A stretch of 40,379 nt of DNA, taken from Deltaproteobacteria bacterium. Its GTDB lineage: Bacteria; Bdellovibrionota; Bacteriovoracia; Bacteriovoracales; Bacteriovoracaceae. Below, in pieces: positions 1 through 9,908 of this stretch. Numbering within the stretch: the first letter of the stretch is position 1; every line of letters starts with the position of its first letter. The DNA lies in assembly GCA_004356615.1 (NCBI GenBank), contig SMWT01000072.1, forward strand, positions 1 to 40,379. Reading direction: 5' to 3'. The notes under the pieces were generated by a model. That model did not search any database, had not been told where the DNA came from, and worked only from the letters and a program-made list of their open reading frames with translations. The translations under genes and the position numbers were made by a program.

Positions 1-913
1 GCACATTAACGTCTAAGTATGCGGGAGGAATATCAAGCATCAGGCAGTAGTTTCCTGATTCTCCCGGATTCCAGAATCCTTCCATGGCCTTTAAGACAGC
101 ACTGTGAATGGCCTTGTCCGAAAAAAGTCTTTTATTGGCAAATAAAAATTGATGGTTTTTAGATGATCCACGAGAGCCTATGGGACTTACCATGCCAAAA
201 ACTTTATGGCCTTCGTATTCACCCGTTATAAGAATCAATTCAACATTTTGTTTTTTATTTTTTTTAAAGATCTGGATTATTCGGTCTTCCACTTTTTTCA
301 AAGGGGCATAAATTGCTTTATCACCATTTCCATATTTAATGGAAAAGGCAACTTGTGGGTTTGATAAAATAAAAGAATTAAGGGTTTTCCATATAGCGTT
401 TTTCTCTGAAATCTTCGATTTTATAAATTTAAGTCGCACAGGTGTATTATAAAATAAATCCTGGATATTTATAGAGGTTCCCATCTCTGAACTTTTAAAA
501 CTTACATGAGATATTTCTTTTCCACCATGGATGACGATTTTTCCGCCTTGGCCTAAACTAGGGATAGAAGTGCAGCTGATTCGCGAAATAGAACTTATGG
601 AGGCCAAGGCCTCACCTCTAAAACCAAAACTGGTAAGTTTATAGAGTTCTTCAAATTTGTTTAATTTAGATGTGGCATGGCGGTCAAAGGCCTTAGGAAG
701 ATCTTCAAAGTTCATGCCATGGCCATTGTCTTCCACTGAGATGAGGTCGAGTCCATTATTTTCTATTTGAATATGTATTTTGGTTGCTCCGGCATCGATG
801 GAGTTTTCAATCAGCTCTTTTAAAATGGAGGCCGATTTTTCAATAACCTCTCCCGCCTTGATTTGGTCAATTAAATGATTAGGAAGGTGTTTAATTTCGG
901 GAGCTATTTCCAT
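1..913 (-). CDS. mutL: DNA mismatch repair protein MutL, N-terminal part (C-terminus lies beyond the window start)
   Basis: Own translation of the minus strand from the ATG at 913: MEIAPEIKHLPNHLIDQIKAGEVIEKSASILKELIENSIDAGATKIHIQIENNGLDLISVEDNGHGM...FGFRGEALASISS. These are classical GHKL/MutL motifs. Not in the ORF track because it is truncated. Confidence 0.95.
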   Translation of the reverse strand, partial: MEIAPEIKHLPNHLIDQIKAGEVIEKSASILKELIENSIDAGATKIHIQIENNGLDLISVEDNGHGMNFEDLPKAFDRHATSKLNKFEELYKLTSFGFRGEALASISSISRISCTSIPSLGQGGKIVIHGGKEISHVSFKSSEMGTSINIQDLFYNTPVRLKFIKSKISEKNAIWKTLNSFILSNPQVAFSIKYGNGDKAIYAPLKKVEDRIIQIFKKNKKQNVELILITGEYEGHKVFGMVSPIGSRGSSKNHQFLFANKRLFSDKAIHSAVLKAMEGFWNPGESGNYCLMLDIPPAYLDVNV

Positions 914-954
914 AGTCACCCAATATAAATTAAATGGAAGGGATTTAAAAGACT

Positions 955-1887
955 TTAGGCCGCGTCTAATTTGTCAGTAGGTTTAAAAAATTGAACCTGG
1001 TTTCGGCCACTGTCCTTGGCGGCATAAAGTGCTTTATCCGCCCTTTTAAAAAGGTCTTGTGGAGTGTTAACTCCTTGACGGTAATCACTTACGCCAATTG
1101 AGGCGGTAACCGGCAATTCTGTGCCGTCATAGATAAATTTAAAATCCTGAATTTGCACTCTAAGTCTTTCCGCAATAACAAAAGATTGTTTTAAATTAGT
1201 ACCTGGTAGTAAAATACAAAATTCTTCTCCACCATACCGAGCAAATACATCATTTCCCCTAATGGCACTTTTTAAAACAATATTGGCCATGGCCTTTAAG
1301 ACGTAGTCTCCAGCATCATGGCCATAGTCATCATTTACTCTTTTGAAAAGATCTAGATCTAATACGATTAATGAAAGGGGATCTCCAGATATTTTTGATT
1401 TTCTAACTTCCTGGTCGAGCGCCCTATTAAAATAAGTTTTATTGTAGGCACCAGTCCATTTATCAATATTGGCCTCTTTTTGAAGCTTGTCGTAGGTGAG
1501 CCTTTCAGTGTCCCCCCTAGGCAAAAATTTAAAGGCAATTTTACCAATCTTTATAATATCGCCTTTTTTTAAATTAACCTTGGATTCAATTTTATTGTTG
1601 TTTAAATAGGTTCCATTTTTAGAACCCATATCCATTAAGATCACGCTATTTTCGCCAACAATTACTTTGCAGTGTTGGCGGGAAATACCATCAAATTCTA
1701 AAGAAATTTCATTATTTATACTTCGGCCAAGATTATACTCTCGGTTATCCTCTAAATCGTAGAGACTTCCGTTCAATTCGCCACCAATCACTAAAAGGGC
1801 AGCGGGAAGCATTTCAGCTTCTTTATCGGCCGAGGCCAAGGCCGCATGAATATCGGTAATAATGTGGGTTGAGCTATCATCTGCCAT
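955..1887 (-). CDS. FHA domain + GGDEF diguanylate cyclase
   Basis: N-terminal FHA-like segment (YNLGRSINNEISLEFDGISRQHCKVIV...MDMGSKNGTYLNN). C-terminal GGDEF with intact GGEEF and an upstream RxxD (RGNDVFARYGGEEF). Confidence 0.93.
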   Translation of the reverse strand: MADDSSTHIITDIHAALASADKEAEMLPAALLVIGGELNGSLYDLEDNREYNLGRSINNEISLEFDGISRQHCKVIVGENSVILMDMGSKNGTYLNNNKIESKVNLKKGDIIKIGKIAFKFLPRGDTERLTYDKLQKEANIDKWTGAYNKTYFNRALDQEVRKSKISGDPLSLIVLDLDLFKRVNDDYGHDAGDYVLKAMANIVLKSAIRGNDVFARYGGEEFCILLPGTNLKQSFVIAERLRVQIQDFKFIYDGTELPVTASIGVSDYRQGVNTPQDLFKRADKALYAAKDSGRNQVQFFKPTDKLDAA

Positions 1888-1931
1888 TTCAATTCTTTTC
1901 GGAGAATATAAAGATAATTTTAGCGAGCCTT

Positions 1932-3071
1932 TTACTCGGTTATTGAGAGCAAATTCTTAGCGATGATTAAAATCATAATTTCATTAGTTCCAGCACCAAT
2001 TTCCATTAACTTATTATCTCTCATCATTCGCTCAACCGGAAATTCCCTACTATATCCATAGCCCCCATGGACCTGGATAGCATCTAAAGCAATTTTGGTA
2101 GCGAGCTTTGGAATGGCCAATTTTACTTTTGCCGCTTGCACCGGCCCATGATTTCCCTGATCAAACTCATAGGCCACTTGGTAGATAAAACTTCTCATCA
2201 TACCTACTTCTGCTGCCATTTCAGCAATCATTCTCTGGATCATTTGAAAGCTTCCAATAGTTTTGCCAAATTGCTTTCTCTCACCCGCATATTTCACACA
2301 TTGGTCTAAACAGGCCTGAGCAATTCCCACAGAGATACCACTAATAGTAATCCTTTCAATATCTAGGTTTTTCAACATGTGGTAAGTAGATTGATTTTCT
2401 TCACCTACACGGTTTTGGGGAGGAATTTTGGCATTATCAAAAATCAGTTCACCCGTGGGGGAGGCCCGCATTCCCATTTTGTGAATAGGTTTTCCAAAAG
2501 AGAAATGTCCTTTATCTTTTTCCAAAATGAAGGTGGAGATATCTTTTTTATTTTTCCCAGTACGGGCATAGACATAGGCGATATCGGCATATTGAGCATT
2601 AGTGATCCACATTTTGGTACCATTTAAAAGGTAGTGATCTCCTTTATTTTCTGCCTTAGTCTGCATGCCTAAGGCATCAGAACCATACTCTGGTTCACTC
2701 ATTCCCATGCAACCTATATGTTCACCGGATATTAGTTTAGGTAAATACTTTTCTTTTTGTTCTGGACTGGCATTGTTTTCAATATTATTTATCGTCAGTA
2801 TTGCGTGGGCGAGATAACTAAGAGTTGAAGAGGCACAGGCCTTACCAAATTCTTCCATTACCAGGGTAGCGGCAGTACAACCCATTCCAGCGCCACCAAA
2901 ATCGGGAGAGGCAGTTATTCCTAAAACACCAATTTCACCCATTTTACGAAAGGCATCCATATTAAAAGTTTCGTCGGTGTCATGTTTTTCAGCAAAGGGA
3001 GCTAGTTCATTGCGAGCAAAATCTCGGCATACTCTCTGGAGCTCTTTTTCTTCATCAGTAAAAAACCACAT
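1932..3071 (-). CDS. Acyl-CoA dehydrogenase (isovaleryl/short-chain type)
   Basis: ACAD family motifs (GCMGMSEPEYGSDALGMQTKA; ERKQFGKTIGSFQMIQ; QVHGGYGYSREFPVERMMRDNKLMEIGAGTNEI). The start at 3071 (MWFFTDEEKEL) is preferred over the ORF-track start because AGAGGAAA precedes it. Confidence 0.92.
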   Translation of the reverse strand: MWFFTDEEKELQRVCRDFARNELAPFAEKHDTDETFNMDAFRKMGEIGVLGITASPDFGGAGMGCTAATLVMEEFGKACASSTLSYLAHAILTINNIENNASPEQKEKYLPKLISGEHIGCMGMSEPEYGSDALGMQTKAENKGDHYLLNGTKMWITNAQYADIAYVYARTGKNKKDISTFILEKDKGHFSFGKPIHKMGMRASPTGELIFDNAKIPPQNRVGEENQSTYHMLKNLDIERITISGISVGIAQACLDQCVKYAGERKQFGKTIGSFQMIQRMIAEMAAEVGMMRSFIYQVAYEFDQGNHGPVQAAKVKLAIPKLATKIALDAIQVHGGYGYSREFPVERMMRDNKLMEIGAGTNEIMILIIAKNLLSITE

Positions 3072-3198
3072 AATAAATTTCCTCTTAAAGACTCGGCGTG
3101 TAATTTTATACCCAAAATTGTTTAGAGAGGCAAATTCTTTACTCACTTTTCGCATATGGCTATAATGAAAGAAGGATGATCTTTAGCTAAAGGGCCTT

Positions 3199-4887
3199 AT
3201 GGATGACGCCAAGAGTATTGCTGACGAAGAATGGTTTTTTTATTTCAGAATCTCTTCCTCCTTATGGAAGGAAAAAATTGAAAAATTTAAGGGCCAACAA
3301 ATAATTGTTCCCATCCATTGGGCCTTTCACCAGGTCGATGAATACACTTTTGAGTTTGGGGAAAATAGGAAAGAGGCCAATTTAGCACAAATTGTTTCCT
3401 TGGCCGAAGAAGTAAACAAGAAAGTTATTTTTTATCTTCCTCTTACCCCGGCCCCCTTTCTACCAGATGGGGGTATTCCAGATTTTTTAAAAAATACTCT
3501 CTCTTTAAATAAGGAAGGGCTACTTCATACTTGTTTAGACCATGAAGGAAAAGTTAATAAACTATACTCCTTTTTTGATAAGCATATTTACCGGGGATTT
3601 AGTTACTTTGTTAAAAAACTTGGTGAGTATGTAAAAAATGAAAAAATAAATTCAGACTTCTGGGGCGTAATCTCTGGCCATTTAAATGAGGGACGTTTTT
3701 CTAGTTTTTTAGAGGACTATTCTCCCTCATTTCATAGATCTTTTGGCCAGTATATTGAGGCCTTAAGAGACCATGATAAAGAATATTCTTTGGAATCTGT
3801 AAACGAAGAATTAGTTCTTATTAACCGGTTTAATTACTTTATTGGGGATCTATATAAAAAAGTGGCCAGGGAGGGATTGGGCCCTAACTATGAAGGCCAT
3901 CTAGAACTTGTCCTATTAGGGGCCAATACTACAGACTTTATCAAAAGATGTTCAAACTCAGATCTGGAAAATAATTATATCGATGAACTTAAAGAGAGTG
4001 TTTATCAAGGTCTTGTTCCCTGTTCGATCCTTTTAGGGGAAAATTCTAGATCTGAGGTCTTTGGGCGTCAGTTAAATGATCTTTTGCTCGAAAATTATTT
4101 GCCTCAGAAAATAAATCCTCCTCTTAATGAAGAAGACAGTTGTAGCTTTTCTTTGCTCTCATTTTTTAACCTCTACAAATCTCCGATAACGGAAGAAAAT
4201 ATTTGGGTAAATAACGGTTTGGTGGGTTTTTTAAATCAAAAATATAAATGGGCCTATAACTATTATTTTAATGAATACAATTATCCTGACTTCGCTGATG
4301 ATACTAAAGTGAACTTCCTTCCTGGTGAGATAATAAATGGAAAAATTTTTGGGGGCATTTTAAGAAGTTTTATGGAGGGAGGTAAGTTTATTATCGAAAA
4401 AAACAAGCTGGATGAGGAACTCGCTAAAAAATTCGAGCTTTTTGTCCTGGAAAATTCCATAAAAGTTGAAAAGTTGAAATTTTTCTCGGAAATCCAAAAT
4501 ATTACTCTTGGTGAGGGACGGATTTTACTTTTTGAAGGATCCATTTTTAAAGAATTGGCCGAAAATCAAAAGAGTGTTTTTTGGGAAAAAATAATCAACA
4601 CCTTCCATTTAAAGCATGTGGAATTTGAACTGCCAGAAGAAGTGGACTTTTTTTGGACTACTAGGATGATCTCTCCCAGTGAAATAGATTTTCAGGAAGT
4701 GAGGAGATTGCATCTTTATAATACTGGCAAGGGTAAACAGCATTTTAAAGTTAAATTAAGGAATAAGACTTCGTTAGTTAAAGTAGCTAGTAAGTACAAC
4801 GCAAAAGTGAAGACAAAAGCACAAAGTATTGAAGCAGAATTAGACCCAAGCGGAAGCATTGATATGGATTTTGGTATCTGGCCCTAG
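3199..4887 (+). CDS. Putative divergent glycoside-hydrolase-like protein (GH42/GH35-like TIM-barrel N-terminus)
   Basis: VPIHWAFHQVDEYTFEFGE...LAEEVNKKVIFYLPLTPAPFLPDGGIPDFL and ISGHLNEGRFSSFLEDYSPSFHRSFGQYIEALRDHDKEYSLESVNEE resemble GH42-type beta-galactosidase segments. Assignment by eye only. Confidence 0.45.
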   Translation: MDDAKSIADEEWFFYFRISSSLWKEKIEKFKGQQIIVPIHWAFHQVDEYTFEFGENRKEANLAQIVSLAEEVNKKVIFYLPLTPAPFLPDGGIPDFLKNTLSLNKEGLLHTCLDHEGKVNKLYSFFDKHIYRGFSYFVKKLGEYVKNEKINSDFWGVISGHLNEGRFSSFLEDYSPSFHRSFGQYIEALRDHDKEYSLESVNEELVLINRFNYFIGDLYKKVAREGLGPNYEGHLELVLLGANTTDFIKRCSNSDLENNYIDELKESVYQGLVPCSILLGENSRSEVFGRQLNDLLLENYLPQKINPPLNEEDSCSFSLLSFFNLYKSPITEENIWVNNGLVGFLNQKYKWAYNYYFNEYNYPDFADDTKVNFLPGEIINGKIFGGILRSFMEGGKFIIEKNKLDEELAKKFELFVLENSIKVEKLKFFSEIQNITLGEGRILLFEGSIFKELAENQKSVFWEKIINTFHLKHVEFELPEEVDFFWTTRMISPSEIDFQEVRRLHLYNTGKGKQHFKVKLRNKTSLVKVASKYNAKVKTKAQSIEAELDPSGSIDMDFGIWP

Positions 4888-4895
4888 GAGAATTT

Positions 4896-5246
4896 ATGTT
4901 AAAAGGTAATTATTTATTTACGGTATTTTCCCGCCAACATTCTTCCTATCAATTGCTATATCTTTTTACAGAAAATGGTCCTATGACCAAAAGGGCCTGG
5001 GATGAGCTCAAAATAGAAATGGTTGATTTGAAATTTAAAAATTTGGACCGATTGAACGAATTCGTCCATAAAATGGCAGAAAAGCTCAAAGTGTCGAAGG
5101 CCTTTGTTTTCTCCCCCAGGGAATTCAACCAGGTAGTTGAAAATATGGAGAAAGGGGAGGTGTTTTTTGATATTTTGATCAAAAAAGGTCGCCCTCTTGA
5201 GGTCAAAAGGGCCTTAAAAAAGAGCAAATTTTGGGACAATTTCTGA
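4896..5246 (+). CDS. Hypothetical protein (116 aa)
   Basis: ORF immediately downstream of the GH-like gene; AGGAG upstream of the ATG. Confidence 0.7.
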   Translation: MLKGNYLFTVFSRQHSSYQLLYLFTENGPMTKRAWDELKIEMVDLKFKNLDRLNEFVHKMAEKLKVSKAFVFSPREFNQVVENMEKGEVFFDILIKKGRPLEVKRALKKSKFWDNF

Positions 5247-5321
5247 GAAAATATTTCCAACCTAATTGAATTTAGGCCCTACCCATTGTAAATAGTTAAT
5301 TTTATTAATTTGAGACTAAAA

Positions 5322-6380
5322 ATGCGTCCATCTCTTTTTTCATATTCACTAATAGATCTTAGGGACTATTTCGTCTCCCAAGGCCTTGCTAAATTTGCCG
5401 CCGACCAGGTCTATAATTGGATTTACCGTAAATATAATTTTGATTTTGAATCCTGGCCCAACGTCTCGGCCAAGGTGAAGGCCCATATTAAAAATGAGAT
5501 GGATATAACTTTGCCTAAAATTGTATGGAAAGGTTTGTCAGAAGATGGCACGAGAAAATTTTTAGTTCAAATGTCAGATAAACAAACAGTTGAATCAGTG
5601 GTTATACCGGCCAAAAATAACCGACTCACTCTTTGCCTATCAACTCAAGTAGGCTGTGCTATTGGCTGCACCTTTTGTCATACCGGAACCATGGGACTTA
5701 AGCGTCACTTAGGGGCAGGGGAAATAGTAGGTCAATTTATGGCCATAGGTAGCTGGTTATTACAGGAAGAGGGGCCAGAAACTCGCCTCACTAATATTGT
5801 CTACATGGGGCAGGGTGAGCCTCTTCATAATTTCGATAATGTTAAAAATGCTACCATAATTTTTATGGAAGACCATGGACTGTGTCTGGGGCAAAGAAAA
5901 ATAACCCTTTCAACCTCAGGTCTGGTTCCCCAAATAGAAAGATTGTCGGATTTTCCGCCGATAAACGTGGCGATCTCTCTTCATGCGTCGCGTGATGATA
6001 TGAGAACTGAGTTAATGCCGATTAATAAAGTCTATGATCTAAAAAGACTTTTTTCTGCCATCCAGAAGATTCCTCTTAAGGCCCATCGACATATCACTTA
6101 TGAATATCTTCTTATAAAAGACCTAAATGACGGTCAGGAAGATATTGAAGGTCTTTCGCGCCTTCTTCCTAGGAAAGTCTCCAAGGTAAATATAATCCCA
6201 TTCAATGAATACCCTGGATCTAAGTTTAAAAGGCCATCAGATGAACGAATCATCTGGTTTCAAAAATCACTTCTGGCAAAAGGTTTAATCACTACTATCC
6301 GGGCCACAAAAGGTCAGGATATACTCGCCGCCTGTGGACAGCTTAAAAGTGAGCTAGAAACACCAAATCTCTGGAATTAG
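5322..6380 (+). CDS. rlmN: 23S rRNA (adenine-C2)-methyltransferase RlmN, radical SAM
   Basis: CAIGCTFCHTGTMGLKRHL radical SAM motif, MGQGEPLHNFDNV, ATKGQDILAACGQL C-terminal Cys motif. ATG at 5322 preferred over the upstream TTG. Confidence 0.95.
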   Translation: MRPSLFSYSLIDLRDYFVSQGLAKFAADQVYNWIYRKYNFDFESWPNVSAKVKAHIKNEMDITLPKIVWKGLSEDGTRKFLVQMSDKQTVESVVIPAKNNRLTLCLSTQVGCAIGCTFCHTGTMGLKRHLGAGEIVGQFMAIGSWLLQEEGPETRLTNIVYMGQGEPLHNFDNVKNATIIFMEDHGLCLGQRKITLSTSGLVPQIERLSDFPPINVAISLHASRDDMRTELMPINKVYDLKRLFSAIQKIPLKAHRHITYEYLLIKDLNDGQEDIEGLSRLLPRKVSKVNIIPFNEYPGSKFKRPSDERIIWFQKSLLAKGLITTIRATKGQDILAACGQLKSELETPNLWN

Positions 6381-6455
6381 GCCTAAGTTATTTTACGAAA
6401 TTTTCTCTTTATGGGAACATATCTAAATATGGATGTGTAACCGGGAGAACACTTG

Positions 6456-7376
6456 ATGTCGGCCAAAAACAATCGAGCTATTTTTGGAATCTTGATTTTA
6501 GTTTTATTCTTTTTTTTAATCCTGATGGGTTTTTCTGTTTATACCCTAAATGCTTTTAAAAATAGTGAGAACTCAAGTCTATCTTTTATCTCCAAAGGGG
6601 ATCAAATAGCCGTGGTAGAAGTGAACGGCGTCATTTTTGAATCTAAAAAAATAGTTGAAAAATTAAGAATGGCCGAAAAAAACAAAAAAATTAAGGCCAT
6701 TATAGTGCGAATTGATTCCCCTGGAGGGGCGGTTGGGCCTTCACAAGAGATTTATGAAGAGATCAGAAGAATTGATCAGGACGAGGAAAATGGAAAGCCA
6801 GTTTATGCCAGCTTTGGGTCTATTGCCGCATCAGGTGGTTATTATATAGGTGCTGCGACAAGAAAGATTTATTCTAACGCAGGAACGTTAACGGGCTCCA
6901 TTGGGGTTATAATGCAGTTCGTTGACTTTTCTAAACTTTTAAAATGGGCAAAAGTGGATTCCAACGTTATAAAGGCAGGGAAATATAAGGACATAGGTCA
7001 ACCTGGTCGTCCTATGACCAAAGAAGAAAAAACACTACTGGAAAAAATGCTTAAAGGGGTTCACAAGCAGTTTGTTCGAGATATTTTAGCTCTTAGAAAA
7101 GATAAAATTAAAGGGGATATTTGGGAATATGCTCAAGGACAAGTCTTTACTGGTGAAGAGGCCCAAAAAATAGGATTAGTTGATGAACTTGCTGGTCTTT
7201 GGGAGGCCGGACGAAGAATTCACAAGGAGCTAGAGCTTTCAGGAGAACTTAATTTAAAATTTATCAAAAGAAGAAAGAAGTTTTCCATTTTTGATATTTT
7301 AGAAACCCTTGATGAGAGCATATCCCATATAAAGGTTGGGCAATTTATTAAAAGCATTCCGATGTATCTATATTAA
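6456..7376 (+). CDS. sppA: Signal peptide peptidase SppA (S49 family, short form)
   Basis: N-terminal TM, IVRIDSPGGAVGPSQEIYEEI, YASFGSIAASGGYYIGAATRKIYSN, GSIGVIMQF. Confidence 0.93.
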   Translation: MSAKNNRAIFGILILVLFFFLILMGFSVYTLNAFKNSENSSLSFISKGDQIAVVEVNGVIFESKKIVEKLRMAEKNKKIKAIIVRIDSPGGAVGPSQEIYEEIRRIDQDEENGKPVYASFGSIAASGGYYIGAATRKIYSNAGTLTGSIGVIMQFVDFSKLLKWAKVDSNVIKAGKYKDIGQPGRPMTKEEKTLLEKMLKGVHKQFVRDILALRKDKIKGDIWEYAQGQVFTGEEAQKIGLVDELAGLWEAGRRIHKELELSGELNLKFIKRRKKFSIFDILETLDESISHIKVGQFIKSIPMYLY

Positions 7377-7384
7377 GAGGACGG

Positions 7385-8617
7385 ATGGATTACTATATCG
7401 TTTGGACTTGGGTCCGATCACATTTACTGGCCGTAGTAGCATTCTTTATTACTTTGGTTTTAATCTATCATTACTTTAGTGAACGAAGGAAGGGGATAAC
7501 CCTATCTAAAAAATACCGTAATTCCATTTTTGAGGCCCAGTCTAAGATTTATCTAAATGCCACTCAGTACCTTATTTCTGGAAACAAAGATCTGGCCATT
7601 CGTGAATTTTTAAATGCAGTAGATCTTAATAATGAAACCATTGATACCTATTTTGCTCTTGGAGGATTATTTCGGGCAAATGGGGAAATTGACAAGGCCA
7701 TCAGTATCCATCGTTCACTGATTTCTAGAAAAGATATAACGGAATCCATTCGTTTGAAATCTTTAAAAGAGTTAGCAGTGGATTTTGATAAGGGTGGCTT
7801 TTTAGATAAGGCCATTTCTACCTATCAAGACGTTTTAAAAATTAACTGTGATCAATATGAGGTTATTGGCGCCTTATGCAGAATCTTTGAAGATTTAGGT
7901 GAGTGGGACCAGGCCTATAGTTATCGTAAACTGCTTTCAAAAGTTGGCCCGGAAAATCAGGCCCAAACTATTTCCCACATCTTGGTGGAAAAAGCTAAAA
8001 ACTATTTTAAGGAAGGGAACCTTGCAGAATGTATAAATGAATTGTCAGAGGCCTTTAGATATTCACCTGCTGTTTCAGCGAAAATTCTTCAACTTAAAGT
8101 TTATCTGGCCGAAGGCGACCTAGACCAGGCCAATGGTTATTTTTTGGAAATCCTTAAAGAGCATCCCATGTATGCCTCTTTTGTCATTGAGTCCCTTTTT
8201 GAGATCAAGGATAGCTTAAGCTTTTCGGCCAAGTATAAGATGAATTTTGCAAAGCTAAGAGAGTTCTTTTTAAAACTAGATGATAAAGAGCTTCTCTCTT
8301 TTCCCTCAGTGATACTGGCCAAGCTAAGACTTCTAAAAGAATGTGAGAAAATTGAAAAAGCTTTTGTCATGTTAGATGATTGGATTAAGAAAAATCCTAA
8401 CACTTCAGAAGTTTTGAAGGTGGAATACATCAAACTCCTTATTACCCTAGGAAAAAGCGAAAAGGCCCTAGCGGAGACATCCTCGCTACTTGAAAACTTC
8501 CAAAAAACAATGACTAAGCATTATTGTAATCAATGTGGATATGATTCGGATGAAATTTTCTGGCGCTGTTCTCAGTGCCATGAATGGGAAACGATAAAAT
8601 TTAGATGGAAGGTCTGA
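7385..8617 (+). CDS. lapB: LapB/YciM-like TPR protein with C-terminal rubredoxin-like zinc motif
   Basis: N-terminal TM anchor, TPR repeats, C-terminal YCNQCGYDSDEIFWRCSQCHEWETIKFR. Confidence 0.88.
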   Translation: MDYYIVWTWVRSHLLAVVAFFITLVLIYHYFSERRKGITLSKKYRNSIFEAQSKIYLNATQYLISGNKDLAIREFLNAVDLNNETIDTYFALGGLFRANGEIDKAISIHRSLISRKDITESIRLKSLKELAVDFDKGGFLDKAISTYQDVLKINCDQYEVIGALCRIFEDLGEWDQAYSYRKLLSKVGPENQAQTISHILVEKAKNYFKEGNLAECINELSEAFRYSPAVSAKILQLKVYLAEGDLDQANGYFLEILKEHPMYASFVIESLFEIKDSLSFSAKYKMNFAKLREFFLKLDDKELLSFPSVILAKLRLLKECEKIEKAFVMLDDWIKKNPNTSEVLKVEYIKLLITLGKSEKALAETSSLLENFQKTMTKHYCNQCGYDSDEIFWRCSQCHEWETIKFRWKV

Positions 8618-9012
8618 TGAAAACATTTTTAGTTTTACTCTTTCTTATGCCCCCTATAGCTCAGTCAGGGCCTATTCATTATTTATATTATGGTAATATG
8701 TACGGTCATCTTCATCAGGGCCCATCTAGTTATTCGGATTCATTGAAATCACTGACCTGTGGAGATCGTGTTCAATTAATTCAAGACAAGAGCGGGGTTA
8801 CTACTGAGTTTTCCAGATTTTCATGGGTTAAAATAAAATATGGACCGAATGAAGGCTTTATCCGAGCTGAATTTTTAGATAAGAGCAAACCAAAATGCTT
8901 CCAGGCCAAATACATCAAATTTTTTAACCAGTTTAAAATTGAATTAAACGATGTTTTTACTTGGGGCCGGCTGTACGACCAATATGTAACGGGCAGCTCA
9001 AAAGTGAGGTAG
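8617..9012 (+). CDS. Secreted SH3b-like protein, function unknown
   Basis: Signal peptide MKTFLVLLFLMPPIAQSG. SH3-like pattern LTCGDRVQLIQDKSG...FSWVKIKYGPNEGFIRAEFLDKSKPKC. TGATG stop/start overlap with lapB. Confidence 0.65.
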   Translation: MKTFLVLLFLMPPIAQSGPIHYLYYGNMYGHLHQGPSSYSDSLKSLTCGDRVQLIQDKSGVTTEFSRFSWVKIKYGPNEGFIRAEFLDKSKPKCFQAKYIKFFNQFKIELNDVFTWGRLYDQYVTGSSKVR

Positions 9013-9017
9013 GATTA

Positions 9018-9905
9018 ATGTTTATTAGATTTAGTCTCATTCTTCTCTTATTGACCACCTTTTCCTTTGCTGGGGACAGATTGGGGGAGGGACGAAAAAA
9101 GGCAGACGCTGAAATTTTTACGGATTTCAAGGCCATCAAGGAAGTCCTGGAAAATGATCAACTTTCAAACAATGTCAAAAAGATTCAAAACGGTCGGATA
9201 GCTCAGCAAAAGAAAAAGCTGAATAAGGAAATAAAAAGTTACGATATTCCAGGTAAGAATGAATTTTGGAAGTTTATGAGTGAACTATGGGTGGTCCAAA
9301 ATATCTCTAAGCTAAAATGGAATTTTGAAAAGCCAGACTACGGGCTTGATGATTATTTTGCCAGATTTCTCGAGGATTTAGGTTACTACGAAATAAAATT
9401 TAAAGTTCTTTTACTGGATACCTCTTTGGTAACCCACTTTGCCCTTCCAACATCGGGAAGAGATGCGCTTTTTCTCCTCTCGGTTCCTTTTATTCGAGTG
9501 ATGGATTTAAGCAAATTAGAAATTTCTATTTTAATGCTAGAAGATTATATGAGAAGTAATCTGGGGCAGTTTAAAAAGAAAGTCACACCAAAAGGCCTAA
9601 CCGAGCTGTTAGGTAGCAACTTCTACAAGAAAAAGCTGGATATGGGGATTTTTAATGGAGTCCTTCAAAATTATAGCAAGCTGGTTTTTAATACGGGTTT
9701 TAATTTTGAAGAGCAGTTTGCAGTTACAAAGCAAATGCAGGGAATGCTTCATGGCAAGTTAAAATATTGGAAGAGCTATATGACACTTTTAGGAAAGATA
9801 TCCAACTTGGTTAAGGGTAATGTTGTATATAAGGATTATAACAAGATTTATCCATCCCCAGAACTTCAAATCAACTGGCTTAAACCGAAAAAGGAAATAT
9901 TGTAG
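9018..9905 (+). CDS. Hypothetical exported protein
   Basis: Signal peptide MFIRFSLILLLLTTFSFAGD. The start at 9018 is supported by GAGGTAGG upstream. Confidence 0.65.
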   Translation: MFIRFSLILLLLTTFSFAGDRLGEGRKKADAEIFTDFKAIKEVLENDQLSNNVKKIQNGRIAQQKKKLNKEIKSYDIPGKNEFWKFMSELWVVQNISKLKWNFEKPDYGLDDYFARFLEDLGYYEIKFKVLLLDTSLVTHFALPTSGRDALFLLSVPFIRVMDLSKLEISILMLEDYMRSNLGQFKKKVTPKGLTELLGSNFYKKKLDMGIFNGVLQNYSKLVFNTGFNFEEQFAVTKQMQGMLHGKLKYWKSYMTLLGKISNLVKGNVVYKDYNKIYPSPELQINWLKPKKEIL

Positions 9906-9908
9906 GAA

